The notes: a model not told the origin generated them from the sequence alone. 64,000 nt of DNA from an uncultured Sulfitobacter sp. (GCA_947492925.1 CANLOQ010000006.1:1-64000), one strand, 5' to 3'. Positions 26,789-35,304 are shown, counted from the stretch's first letter. Numbers and translations: made by a program.

Positions 26789-27646
26789 ATGGCATTGGAT
26801 TTTGAAGCACTTACCAATTGGGATTTTGACGAGATTAGGCAGACGCTGACCAAGCGGGATACAATCTTGTATGCGCTTGGATTGGGGTTCGGTGAAGATC
26901 CGACAGACAACCAAGAACTGGCCTATGTCTATGAGGATGGCCTGAAGGCGGTTCCGTCGATGGCAGTCACGATGGGTTATCCCGGTTTTTGGCTGCGCGA
27001 TCCAAAGACTGGCGTGAACTGGCAAAAAGTACTGCACGGTGAACAATGGTTGGATATTTACAAACCGCTGCCAGTAAACGCCAATATCATTGGGCGTACC
27101 AAAATTGATTTCATCTCCGACAAGGGCGAAGGCAAAGGTGCGGTTATCTACCAAAGCCGGGAAATTGTTAATGCGGACAACGGTGACAAGCTGGCGCGCG
27201 TCGCAATGTCGGCGTTTTGCCGCGGCGATGGCGGATTTGGCGGCGAAAACAAGGTTGGCCCTGCTCCTGCGGCACTGCCTGATCGCGCGCCCGATCATGT
27301 CTGCGATATCGAGACCCTACCACGCCAAGCGCTTATTTACCGCCTCAGCGGTGATTATAACCCGCTGCATGCGGATCCTGATGTCGCCCGCTCGGTCGGG
27401 TTTGACCGCCCGATCCTGCACGGCTTGGCGACCTATGGTCTGGCGGCACGGGCGATCCTCAAGTCGTCGCTTGATTATGATGCCTCCCGACTTGTCGGCC
27501 TGGATGTGCGGTTTTCGGCCCCGGTCTATCCCGGCGAAACCGTGCGGTTCGAGATTTGGGAACAGGATGGCGAGGCGCGATTCCGTGCATCTATTCCGGA
27601 ACGTGACGTCTTGGTGTTGAACAACGGCGCTGCGCGTTTCGCGTGA
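26789..27646 (+). CDS. MaoC family 2-enoyl-CoA hydratase (double hot-dog, hydratase-2 like)
   Basis: The product has 285 residues from ATG 26789 (ACGGAGG 7 bp upstream; ATG 26783 is closer than usual). Two hot-dog halves are present; the C-terminal one carries the hydratase-2 signature YRLSGDYNPLHADPDVA followed by GFDRPILHGLATYG, with the catalytic Asp and His. It resembles the hydratase part of peroxisomal multifunctional enzyme 2 and makes (3R)-hydroxyacyl-CoA. That product would be the substrate of the retro-aldolase encoded just before it. Confidence 0.92.
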   Translation: MALDFEALTNWDFDEIRQTLTKRDTILYALGLGFGEDPTDNQELAYVYEDGLKAVPSMAVTMGYPGFWLRDPKTGVNWQKVLHGEQWLDIYKPLPVNANIIGRTKIDFISDKGEGKGAVIYQSREIVNADNGDKLARVAMSAFCRGDGGFGGENKVGPAPAALPDRAPDHVCDIETLPRQALIYRLSGDYNPLHADPDVARSVGFDRPILHGLATYGLAARAILKSSLDYDASRLVGLDVRFSAPVYPGETVRFEIWEQDGEARFRASIPERDVLVLNNGAARFA

Positions 27647-27656
27647 GGTAAGGGGA

Positions 27657-28793
27657 ATGACACAGCCTCTCAAGGATATTCTGGTATTGGATTTCAGCAC
27701 CCTTCTTCCCGGTCCAATGGCGACGCTTATGCTGTCCGAAGCCGGGGCCGAGGTGATCAAGTTCGAGCGTCCCGCGACAGGCGAAGATGCCCGACACACC
27801 GATCCCAAGATAGACGGTGAAAGCATCGGGTTTGCCGTCTTGAACCACGGCAAAAAGTCGGTGGCGCTTGATCTCAAATCAAAGAGCGCAATGGATATCC
27901 TTCGCCCCATGCTTGAGAAAGCCGATGTTCTGGTCGAGCAGTTTCGCCCTGGCGTGATGGATCGACTTGGGCTGGGATATGAGGCCGTGCGCACTATAAA
28001 TCCGCGACTCATCTATTGTTCCATCACTGGCTATGGACAGACCGGGCCAAAGGCCACAGCGGCCGGCCACGACTTGAATTACGTGGGTGATACTGGCGTT
28101 CTTTCGCTGAGCCGCGGACCGGAGGAACAACCAACGATGCCGTTCGGGCTGGTCGCTGATATCGGCGGCGGTACCTATCCTGCGGTGGTCAATATTCTGC
28201 TTGCCTTGATGGCACGGCAAAAGACCAACGAGGGCGCCCACCTTGACATAGCGATGTCGGAAGGGGCCTTTGCCTTTGCCTATTGGGCGCATGCAGAAGG
28301 CGTGATTAGCGGACAGGAACTTGGCAGCGCTTCCGGCCGCCTCACCGGTCGCCTTGCGCGCTATCGGCTTTATAGCGCGTCCGATAGTCGTCAGATCGCA
28401 GTGGGGGCGCTGGAAGAAAAATTCTGGCAATCATTTTGCGATGTTATCGGCCAACCCGAGAGGCTTCGTGATGACTGGAATGACCCCGTTGCATGCGCCG
28501 CAGAGGTGGCGCGCCGGTTGGGGCGGCAGCCATCAACCCATTGGGAGCCATTGCTGGCCGCGGCGGACTGTTGCTGTTCCGTGGTGAAAACCCCTGCCGA
28601 AGCCGCAACCGACCCGCATTTTATCGCGCGTGGTGTGTTCAGTCGAACGTTGAATGTCTCCGGGCAAGAGGTGCCTGCACTTCCGCTGCCGATCGCACCT
28701 GAATTCCGATCATCTGCAGACTTAGTTGGCCGGGCGACCAGTTTGGGCGAGGACAACGCCCAGTATGAAACGGATTCTGGCAAAGCGGAATGA
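27657..28793 (+). CDS. Probable alpha-methylacyl-CoA racemase
   Basis: A 378-residue member of the family III CoA-transferase fold, but with racemase features. AGHDLNYVGDTGVLSLS carries the catalytic His seen in AMACR/MCR (AGHDINY in those enzymes). GLVADIGGGTYPAVVNILLAL has the active-site Asp, and IAVGALEEKFWQSF keeps a Glu where AMACR has GALE/GAIE. Such enzymes epimerise 2-methyl-branched acyl-CoAs so that the S-specific dehydrogenases can use them, which points to an isoprenoid- or sterol-like methyl-branched chain. Last gene rightward from operator C. Confidence 0.85.
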   Translation: MTQPLKDILVLDFSTLLPGPMATLMLSEAGAEVIKFERPATGEDARHTDPKIDGESIGFAVLNHGKKSVALDLKSKSAMDILRPMLEKADVLVEQFRPGVMDRLGLGYEAVRTINPRLIYCSITGYGQTGPKATAAGHDLNYVGDTGVLSLSRGPEEQPTMPFGLVADIGGGTYPAVVNILLALMARQKTNEGAHLDIAMSEGAFAFAYWAHAEGVISGQELGSASGRLTGRLARYRLYSASDSRQIAVGALEEKFWQSFCDVIGQPERLRDDWNDPVACAAEVARRLGRQPSTHWEPLLAAADCCCSVVKTPAEAATDPHFIARGVFSRTLNVSGQEVPALPLPIAPEFRSSADLVGRATSLGEDNAQYETDSGKAE

Positions 28794-28814
28794 ATCTCAT
28801 TGACGGGCCACATT

Positions 28815-28843
28815 TTGATCACTAATCTAACAGTTGTTAGAAA
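28815..28843 (+). promoter_or_regulatory. Island operator D with promoter
   Basis: The exact palindrome TCTAACAGTTGTTAGA lies at 28826-28841. A promoter overlaps it: -35 TTGATC at 28815-28820, 17-bp spacer, -10 TAGAAA at 28838-28843. The first start codon (ATG 28860) is only 18 bp from the operator, so the leader is very short. Confidence 0.75.
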
Positions 28844-28859
28844 ATGAGTGGAAAAGCGA

Positions 28860-29579
28860 ATGACGCAGTCGAAGGATGATCTACCGGCAGAAGCAGAACG
28901 CTTTGTCATGCCGTCGCACTTTGTCGAAAGTGACAGCCTTGAAGTACAGAGTTTTGTTTCGTCAGCTTTGCGTGGACTACCCGCAGATGCATCCAGTCGG
29001 GACAAAGCGATCCGCTTGTTCGAGGCGGTGCGCGACGACATCCGATATGATCCCTATTGTTTCGCATTGGACGAAGAATCTTATCGTGCCAGCCGCATAG
29101 CCGGGGCTGAGGCAGCGTTCTGCGTGCCAAAGGCGATTTTGCTGGCAGCCTGCCTGCGAGCCGTTGGTATCCCTGCCGCGTTGGGGTTTGCGGATGTACG
29201 CAACCACCTGAACACTCCCAAGCTGCAAAAGCTGATGGGCACCGACCTGTTTATCTATCACGGCTACGTTCAACTGTGGCTGGATGGTGAAGCTTACAAG
29301 GTCACACCTGCCTTTAACATGGCGCTTTGTGAACGATTTGGCGTCAAGCCTTTGGTCTTTGACGGGTATCACGACGCGCTGTTCCACGAGTTCGACGAAC
29401 AGGACCACCGGCACATGGAATATGTGAATGACCGGGGGCTGTATTTTGATGCGCCGATGGAGGAGTTTTTGGTGGCGTTTAAAGAAACCTACCCAAAACT
29501 CGAAGAATTCAATCGCATGCGCATTGCCAAGGATTCCAGCGGCTACGATTCCGGTTTCTCAAAGGAGGGGAGTCCTTGA
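28860..29579 (+). CDS. Transglutaminase-like superfamily protein
   Basis: The product has 239 residues from ATG 28860 (GTG 28848 is possible but almost touches the operator). The fold is indicated by AAFCVPKAILLAACLRAVGIPAALGFADVRNHL (catalytic-type Cys, about residue 83) and IYHGYVQLWLDGEAYKVTPAFN (His). The third residue of the triad, normally Asp in a DPT-like motif, reads V-T-P, so classical protease or transglutaminase activity is doubtful. No signal peptide, so it acts in the cytosol. Its job in an acyl-CoA operon is unknown; thioester or amide hydrolysis is a guess. Confidence 0.8.
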   Translation: MTQSKDDLPAEAERFVMPSHFVESDSLEVQSFVSSALRGLPADASSRDKAIRLFEAVRDDIRYDPYCFALDEESYRASRIAGAEAAFCVPKAILLAACLRAVGIPAALGFADVRNHLNTPKLQKLMGTDLFIYHGYVQLWLDGEAYKVTPAFNMALCERFGVKPLVFDGYHDALFHEFDEQDHRHMEYVNDRGLYFDAPMEEFLVAFKETYPKLEEFNRMRIAKDSSGYDSGFSKEGSP

Positions 29580-30025
29580 AGTATCTGGATGACTTTACTC
29601 CCGGAGAGGTATTTCGGTTTCGCAGTAACCCGATGAGCACAGAATCCATAAAGGCATTCGCCAATGAATGGGATCCGCAGCGGCTGCACACCGACGAAGA
29701 CTATGCGACCAAGGTGCACGGCAGTCTGATCGCTTCGGGTTTTCAGACAATGCTTGAAGTGTTCAAGCCGATCATGACGGAATTCATGGTCACCATTGCA
29801 AATATCGGCGGTATCGGATTCGACGGCCTGCGTTGGCATCGACCGGTTCGCCCAAATGAACCCCTCGATATCGAGTTGACGATCAATTCTGTCACCCCAT
29901 CAAAGAGCAAACCTGACCGAGGTATTCTGCATTACACGCTCAGCGCTAAAAACCCCCAAGGCGAGGTCGTTTTTTCAACCGATACTCCCGTGATGATCCA
30001 GCGAAAACAAAATGACTCAGACTGA
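29576..30025 (+). CDS. MaoC-like hot-dog protein
   Basis: A 149-residue single hot-dog protein starting at TTG 29576, which overlaps the previous stop (TTGA) and has GGAGGGG just upstream; the first ATG is inside the fold. Residues WDPQRLHTDEDYATKVHGSLIASG form the MaoC motif. It probably hydrates or dehydrates an acyl-CoA, possibly as a heterodimer as in MaoC pairs of steroid degradation. It overlaps the next gene by 14 bp. A similar small MaoC gene lies at 4721-5185. Confidence 0.85.
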   Translation: MKYLDDFTPGEVFRFRSNPMSTESIKAFANEWDPQRLHTDEDYATKVHGSLIASGFQTMLEVFKPIMTEFMVTIANIGGIGFDGLRWHRPVRPNEPLDIELTINSVTPSKSKPDRGILHYTLSAKNPQGEVVFSTDTPVMIQRKQNDSD

Positions 30026-31136
30026 TATGCATACCAGCGACCAAGAAGACCTTCGCATGCTGCGCGAAAGCGCACGCACCTTGTTTGAACGTGCGGGCAG
30101 CGCCGGAAGATCCAGAATGCTGCGCGATGCCGAAGGCGGATGGGATGCGGACATGGTCCGCGAACTAGCTGAAGCGGGCGTTTTCGGCGTGACCGTACCT
30201 GAGGAAAATGGCGGGCTGGGCATGGGGCTGGCTGCGGGCGGTGTGATTGCCGAGGAAGTTGGCCGTGTGATTGCCCCGGAACCGGTGGTGATGACCGTTG
30301 GGCTGAGCCTTGGACTCTTGCGTCGTCTTTGCCCCCATCATGCCTTGATGGAAAAGATTATCAACGGCGAAACCGTTTTGGCTGCCGCGTGGCAAGAACG
30401 CGGGCCGAACGGTGGCCCTGCTGAGGCCAGTTGTCGTTACGCTGACGGAAAACTGACAGGCGGCAAGGCCTGGATTGTTGGCGCATCCGGGGCGCAGGGT
30501 TTTCTTGTTGTGGCCGAGGGCGACGCAGGGCCGGTTCTGGTTCTGGCAGAGGCCACGGCAGACGCGCTTTCCATCGACAAGCGCACGCAGGCTGACGGTA
30601 GTTCAATGGGTGAACTTTCCTTTTCGAGCACGCCGGCAGAGCAACTCGCCGAGGGTCCGGCGGTACGCGACGCGCTCAATGAGGCGATCAGCGATGCAAC
30701 AGCACTTACCGCTGCCGAACTTGTCGGTGTGAGCGACAGCGCCTTTGAAATCACGCTGGAATACATCAAGACCAGGGAACAATTCGACAAACCTATCGGA
30801 TCCTTTCAGATCATCCAGCACCGCGCCGTCGATCTGAACGTGATGCGTGAAGTCGCGCAGGCGGGTGTGCGCGAAGTTCTGGCCCAGATGGACAGCGAAA
30901 CGGACCCCAAACGCCGCGCAAAGCTGGCCAGCCGTGCCAAGGCGCGCGCCGCCACAGCCGCCAAGAAGATTACCCGCGACGCGATCCAGTTGCATGGGGC
31001 CGTCGGCTATACCGACGAATTTGATATCGGGCTTTATCTGAACCGTGCGCTGGTGCTGTCTGCTTGGCTGGGTGACGACGCCTATCACAGACGGATATGG
31101 TTCGATGCGCGCGAAGAAGAAGGGGCAGTACAATGA
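30012..31136 (+). CDS. Acyl-CoA dehydrogenase-like subunit lacking the catalytic base (small subunit of a heteromeric ACAD)
   Basis: A 374-residue ACAD-fold protein. The FAD/ETF blocks are partly kept (EYIKTREQFDKPIGSFQIIQHRAVD, AIQLHGAVGYTDEFDIGLYLNRA). I find neither the C-terminal EGT glutamate nor the ER glutamate of the isovaleryl type (the region reads ALTAAELVGVSD). This is the situation in alpha2-beta2 dehydrogenases such as Mycobacterium FadE28-FadE29 or pimeloyl-CoA dehydrogenase PimD, where only one subunit is catalytic. The partner gene overlaps by 4 bp (ATGA). Confidence 0.88.
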   Translation: MTQTDMHTSDQEDLRMLRESARTLFERAGSAGRSRMLRDAEGGWDADMVRELAEAGVFGVTVPEENGGLGMGLAAGGVIAEEVGRVIAPEPVVMTVGLSLGLLRRLCPHHALMEKIINGETVLAAAWQERGPNGGPAEASCRYADGKLTGGKAWIVGASGAQGFLVVAEGDAGPVLVLAEATADALSIDKRTQADGSSMGELSFSSTPAEQLAEGPAVRDALNEAISDATALTAAELVGVSDSAFEITLEYIKTREQFDKPIGSFQIIQHRAVDLNVMREVAQAGVREVLAQMDSETDPKRRAKLASRAKARAATAAKKITRDAIQLHGAVGYTDEFDIGLYLNRALVLSAWLGDDAYHRRIWFDAREEEGAVQ

Positions 31137-32284
31137 CGGATTGGAACACGCTGAGCGATGCTGAGTTCCGCAAGGAAGTACGCGGTTTCTTTGAAGCAGA
31201 ATACCCCGAGGAGCTGCGCAATCTGCCGCACCGCCCGAAATTTGCCGAGATTGAGCACTGGCATGTCAAACTGCATGCCAAAGGCTGGGTCGCACCTGCC
31301 TGGCCCGCTGAGTTTGGCGGTATGGGGCTGAACGCGGCCAAGCTGCTGATTTTCTACGAAGAACAACAGCGTTGGGGCGTGAACCGCGGGCGCGACATGG
31401 GCATCCAGATGGTTGGCCCGCTGATCATCAAATTTGGCACGCAAGACCAGAAAGACTATTGGTTGCCGCGTATCCTGAGCTGTGAGGACATCTGGTGTCA
31501 GGGGTATTCCGAACCTGGTGCAGGCTCTGATCTGGCCAACCTACGCACTCGCGCGGAGGCGGATGGCAAGGATTTTGTCATCAACGGTCAGAAAATCTGG
31601 ACCACGATGGCGCATGATGCCAGCCATATCTTCATGCTGGTGCGTACCGACCCGGATACCCCAAAGAAGCAACAGGGCATTAGTTTCCTGCTTGCGCCGA
31701 TGGATCAAGCTGGCGTTGACGTGCGCACGATCACCACATTGTCGGGCGAAACCGAGTTTTGCGAGGTGTTCTTTGACAACGCACGCACGCCAAAGGAGAA
31801 CCTCGTTGGCGAGCTGAACAAAGGCTGGACCATGGCCAAGGCGCTGTTGAGCTTTGAGCGTATCTTTATTGGTTCGCCAAGTCTGGCGCAGAACGCACTG
31901 GTACAACTTGAAAGTTTTGCCCGGGGCCGTGGCGCTTTTGACGACCCGGTGTTCCGGGACCGTTTTGCCCAAGCTGCGCTCGACGTTGAGGATCACGCCG
32001 CGCTCTACTCTCGATTTGCCGACCAACTCAAGCGTGGTGAGACGCTGGGTGCAGATGTCTCGATGCTCAAAATCTGGGTAACTGAGTGCTTTCAGCGCAT
32101 CACCGAACTGATGATCGAAGCGGCGGGACCCGATGGCGGCACAATTGGCCCGCTACAAGTCGGCAATGTGAACGTCGATGTACTGGCGAGTTTTTACAAG
32201 GCCCGCCCCACCACGATCTACGGTGGATCGAACGAAATTCAACGCAACATTCTCTCCAAGGCAGTCCTCGGATTGCCTGGATAA
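31133..32284 (+). CDS. Acyl-CoA dehydrogenase, catalytic subunit of the heteromeric pair
   Basis: The product has 383 residues from ATG 31133, overlapping the previous stop, with GAAGAAGGGG upstream. Motifs are CQGYSEPGAGSDLANLRT, FVINGQKIWTTMAHDASH, GWTMAKALLSFERIFIG (Glu at the isovaleryl-type base position) and TTIYGGSNEIQRNILSKAVLGLPG. The sequence style matches PimC/FadE large subunits that form alpha2-beta2 complexes with a degenerate partner. It probably oxidises a bulky or dicarboxylic/cyclic side-chain acyl-CoA. Confidence 0.92.
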   Translation: MTDWNTLSDAEFRKEVRGFFEAEYPEELRNLPHRPKFAEIEHWHVKLHAKGWVAPAWPAEFGGMGLNAAKLLIFYEEQQRWGVNRGRDMGIQMVGPLIIKFGTQDQKDYWLPRILSCEDIWCQGYSEPGAGSDLANLRTRAEADGKDFVINGQKIWTTMAHDASHIFMLVRTDPDTPKKQQGISFLLAPMDQAGVDVRTITTLSGETEFCEVFFDNARTPKENLVGELNKGWTMAKALLSFERIFIGSPSLAQNALVQLESFARGRGAFDDPVFRDRFAQAALDVEDHAALYSRFADQLKRGETLGADVSMLKIWVTECFQRITELMIEAAGPDGGTIGPLQVGNVNVDVLASFYKARPTTIYGGSNEIQRNILSKAVLGLPG

Positions 32285-32317
32285 ACCCACACTAGCATCG
32301 AACAAAGGAATCAAAGC

Positions 32318-33127
32318 ATGTCTGACCGCTATGCAAAATACCACAAGATGAAATTCGACTACCCGGCGGATCGCGTTTTGCGCATCACGTTTGACCGGCC
32401 CGAGACTTTTAATTCTGTCGACTCTGAAATGCATACTCAAATGACCGATATGTGGATCGATATCGACCGCGACCCCGACATCAATTCGGTGATCGTAACG
32501 GGTGCGGGAAAGGCGTTTTCGGCCGGTGGCGATTTCAGCCTGATCGAAAAGATGATTGGGGATTCACATGAGATCATGAAGACTTGGAAAGAGGCCAAGG
32601 ATCTAGTTTACAACATCATCAACTGTAACAAGCCGATCATCTCCGCCATCAATGGGCCCGCAGCGGGTGCCGGTCTTGTTGTGGCTCTGCTTGCTGATAT
32701 TTCGATTGCTGGCAAACGCGCCAAGATCGTTGACGGCCACCCGCGTCTGGGTGTTGCCGCAGGCGACGTTGCAGCCATCATCTGGCCGCTGCTGACTTCG
32801 ATGGCAAAGGCGAAATACTACCTGATGACATGTAAGCCTGTGTCCGGCGAAGAAGCAGAGCGCATCGGTCTGGTTTCGATGTGTGTCGAGGACGACGAGT
32901 TGCAGCAGATCGCTTTGGATACCGCTGTTGAGTTGGCCAATGGTTCGCAAAGCGCCATCCGCTGGACCAAGTATTCGTTGAACAACTGGCTGCGTCAGGC
33001 TGGACCGATTTTTGACGCCTCAACCGCGTTGGAGATGCTTGGCTTTATGGGTGAAGACGTTAAGGAAGGTGTGCTGTCGCACCGCGAGAAACGCGCACCA
33101 AACTTCCGCAAAGACTGCCCGATTTAA
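32318..33127 (+). CDS. Crotonase family protein with non-classical active site
   Basis: A 269-residue protein with AAAGGAA upstream. The crotonase fold is clear ([32 protein letters not shown]). In the active-site helix the sequence is [23 protein letters not shown], so a His stands where hydratases have the first Glu, an Asp follows in AGD, and the second Glu position is aromatic (AKYYLMT). This H...GD pattern defines a known but poorly characterised crotonase branch; hydrolase or C-C cleaving activity is as possible as hydration. Confidence 0.85.
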   Translation: MSDRYAKYHKMKFDYPADRVLRITFDRPETFNSVDSEMHTQMTDMWIDIDRDPDINSVIVTGAGKAFSAGGDFSLIEKMIGDSHEIMKTWKEAKDLVYNIINCNKPIISAINGPAAGAGLVVALLADISIAGKRAKIVDGHPRLGVAAGDVAAIIWPLLTSMAKAKYYLMTCKPVSGEEAERIGLVSMCVEDDELQQIALDTAVELANGSQSAIRWTKYSLNNWLRQAGPIFDASTALEMLGFMGEDVKEGVLSHREKRAPNFRKDCPI

Positions 33128-33154
33128 CCTGCCAATGGTCAAGGAGGCATGGTT

Positions 33155-34351
33155 ATGTCTGACGACATCTACAAAGATATCGCGCAAGCTTATACCGCCG
33201 CTGCCAAAAACGCTATGGGTCTGAAGACCAGATTTGCGGCTGCCGGATTCGATCCGGCAGCCGTTAACACGCTGGTCGATCTCAGCCGTTTGCCAGTGAT
33301 GAAGAAAGAAGAGCTTCTGAAAATTCAGCGTGAGGACCCACCTTTTGGCGGGTTCCTTGCCTCGGATTTGAAGGACGTCGGGCGGATTTATGTCTCGCCC
33401 GGCCCGATTTTCGAACCAGCGCTGTCGGGCGGTGGCGGACACGGTCTTGATCTGTTGTTCAAAGCGGCCAAAGTGGGCGCGGGCGACGTGGTGCTGAACA
33501 CCTGGATGTATCATCTGGTGCCCGCAGGACTGTTGTTTGACGAAGCCGCGCAGGCGGCGGGCGCCACGGTCATTCCCGGTGGTGTCGGCAATACCGAGCT
33601 TCAGGCACAGATCATTGTCGAGACTGGCGTGACCTCTATCTGCGCCTCAACGGCATTTTTCCTGACGCTGGCAGATAAGGTCATCGAAACCTATGGCCGC
33701 GACGCATGGAAGGTGAAAACCGCATTCCTTGGTGGTGAAATGGGCGACTGGATGGCGAAACGCCGCAGGATTGAGGCGGATTATGGCGTGTCGACTTGGG
33801 CCGCCTATGCCACCGCTGATCTGGGTCTGGTCGGTTACGAAGACGGCGGCGAAGGTTATGTGGTGCACCCGGACCGCGTGGTGCAAATCTGCGATCCGGT
33901 CAGTGGCGAGATGGTCGCGCAAGGCGAGGCGGGCGAGGTTGTCGTAACGGCGCGCGACGCGGCCTGGCCGATGATACGGTTCGGCACCGGCGACAGCGCC
34001 TTTGCGCTTGAAAGCAACGAGGATGGCAGCGTCAGCCGCATTTCCGCGTTGCAGGGCCGGGTCGGTGCCGCGGTGAAAATACGCGAGATATTTGTTTATC
34101 CTCGCGTGATCGAAGAAGTCGTTATCGCCACCCCGGGTGCTAAGGCTGCACAAGCTATTGTAACGCGCGAAAACGACCGCGACATGATCCGCCTGTCACT
34201 CGTTCTCGAAGAGGGAGCCAACGCGCCCGATGCAGAAACGACTGCGGCCGAGACCTTCCAGCAACGCGCAAGGATCCGCGCAGATGGCGTGAATGTGGTG
34301 GATGCATTGCCAGAGGCCGCTGACCTTATCGTGAATGAAAAAGATAAGTGA
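33155..34351 (+). CDS. PaaK-like AMP-binding protein with degenerate ATP loop
   Basis: The product has 398 residues from ATG 33155 (AAGGAGG 7 bp upstream; ATG 33149 is too near). It is related to phenylacetate-CoA ligases: the VIPGGVGNTELQAQII segment, AAYATADLGLVGYE and the C-terminal GRVGAAVKIREIFVYPRVIEEV are recognisable. The P-loop SSGTTG is replaced by SPGPIFEPALSGGGG (about residues 80-92), and it is shorter than the 463-residue homologue at 42778-44169. Adenylation is therefore uncertain; it may bind or transfer acyl groups without ATP. Last gene of the operator D operon. Confidence 0.82.
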   Translation: MSDDIYKDIAQAYTAAAKNAMGLKTRFAAAGFDPAAVNTLVDLSRLPVMKKEELLKIQREDPPFGGFLASDLKDVGRIYVSPGPIFEPALSGGGGHGLDLLFKAAKVGAGDVVLNTWMYHLVPAGLLFDEAAQAAGATVIPGGVGNTELQAQIIVETGVTSICASTAFFLTLADKVIETYGRDAWKVKTAFLGGEMGDWMAKRRRIEADYGVSTWAAYATADLGLVGYEDGGEGYVVHPDRVVQICDPVSGEMVAQGEAGEVVVTARDAAWPMIRFGTGDSAFALESNEDGSVSRISALQGRVGAAVKIREIFVYPRVIEEVVIATPGAKAAQAIVTRENDRDMIRLSLVLEEGANAPDAETTAAETFQQRARIRADGVNVVDALPEAADLIVNEKDK

Positions 34352-34388
34352 CATCGGGAACTGAAATACGAAGCATGACACAGATTTG

Positions 34389-34418
34389 AGGGACGATTGG
34401 GCAATGCCAACCGTCCCT
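34389..34418. terminator. Bidirectional terminator between convergent operons
   Basis: AGGGACG-A-TTGG at 34389-34400 pairs with CCAA-C-CGTCCCT at 34407-34418 around the loop GCAATG, with a single mismatch. TTT and then GCATTTTGT follow on the right. It separates the rightward operon ending at 34351 from the leftward eleven-gene operon ending at 34456. Confidence 0.8.
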
Positions 34419-34455
34419 TTGCATTTTGTCAGATGTTTCCGATTGGCAAAGGAAA

Positions 34456-35295
34456 TCAAGCGGCAGCGTAGTCCGCGGAAAAACTGCGTTTACCAAAACT
34501 ATCCTGACACCAGACTGTCCCAGCATGACCGTCTTCAAGGCAATTCAATTGAATCTCACAAGGCAGCGTCAACGGCGCGAGGCCCCGAAATGTGAACTTG
34601 TGTGGTGACGCCTTTAAAGCGCTTGCAGCAAGGTTCAACAGAAGTGTTGCTTGCAATGGTCCGTGCACGACCAACCCCGAATAGGCTTCGGTTTCGGTCG
34701 CGTAGGTGTGGTCGTAGTGGATGCGATGTGCATTGAACGTCAACGCAGAAAAGCGGAAAAGTAGTACCGGATCGGGCGTCAGGCACGATTTGAGTGTGGT
34801 CGAGTCAGGGGCAACGGCCAAGAGGTTTTCGGACTTGGGTGCGGTAATGTCCCGATAAACAATTGTCTGGTTCTCTTGAATGCAAACCTGAGTACCTCTC
34901 AAAAACGTGTGTTGGACATCCACAAAAACCAATGTCCCACTCCGGCCCTGTTTGACCGTGATATCCGCAATCGTTGAGCGACGGGTGACGGTTTGCCCGA
35001 TTTCGAGAGGCGCAATATGGGTGATATCGCCCCCGGCCCACATGCGGGCAGGGAGCGGGACAGGTGGCAGAAATCCACCGCGTTTAGAATGGCCGTCTTC
35101 TGATAGCGAAGACCCTGAAACCGCATCAAGTGTCAGACACCAGTGTATTCCCAACGGAACATCGCCCGCCCCCTCCCAAAGATGAAGGCCGAAAGTGGCC
35201 CGAAATTTGTCGATCAGGCCTGGCGTCAACACGTCTTCTTTGGTTTCGGTGCGCCCCAGCCAGGGCTTGAGTGCATCCAGATCAAGCTGTGTCAT
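34456..35295 (-). CDS. HTD2-like / mesaconyl-CoA-hydratase-like hot-dog dehydratase
   Basis: A 279-residue double hot-dog protein. The N-terminal half begins LDLDALKPWLGRTETKEDVLTPG and the second half holds RFSALTFNAHRIHYDHTYATETEAYSGLVVHGPLQATLLL. This RFSALTFNxHRIHYD block is the signature of the fungal Htd2 / mesaconyl-C4-CoA hydratase group. It should hydrate a branched enoyl-CoA such as a mesaconyl- or methylglutaconyl-type ester. Last gene of the leftward operon from operator E, 9 bp after the ACAD gene. Confidence 0.88.
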   Translation of the reverse strand: MTQLDLDALKPWLGRTETKEDVLTPGLIDKFRATFGLHLWEGAGDVPLGIHWCLTLDAVSGSSLSEDGHSKRGGFLPPVPLPARMWAGGDITHIAPLEIGQTVTRRSTIADITVKQGRSGTLVFVDVQHTFLRGTQVCIQENQTIVYRDITAPKSENLLAVAPDSTTLKSCLTPDPVLLFRFSALTFNAHRIHYDHTYATETEAYSGLVVHGPLQATLLLNLAASALKASPHKFTFRGLAPLTLPCEIQLNCLEDGHAGTVWCQDSFGKRSFSADYAAA

Positions 35296-35304
35296 CTGCG
35301 GCCC

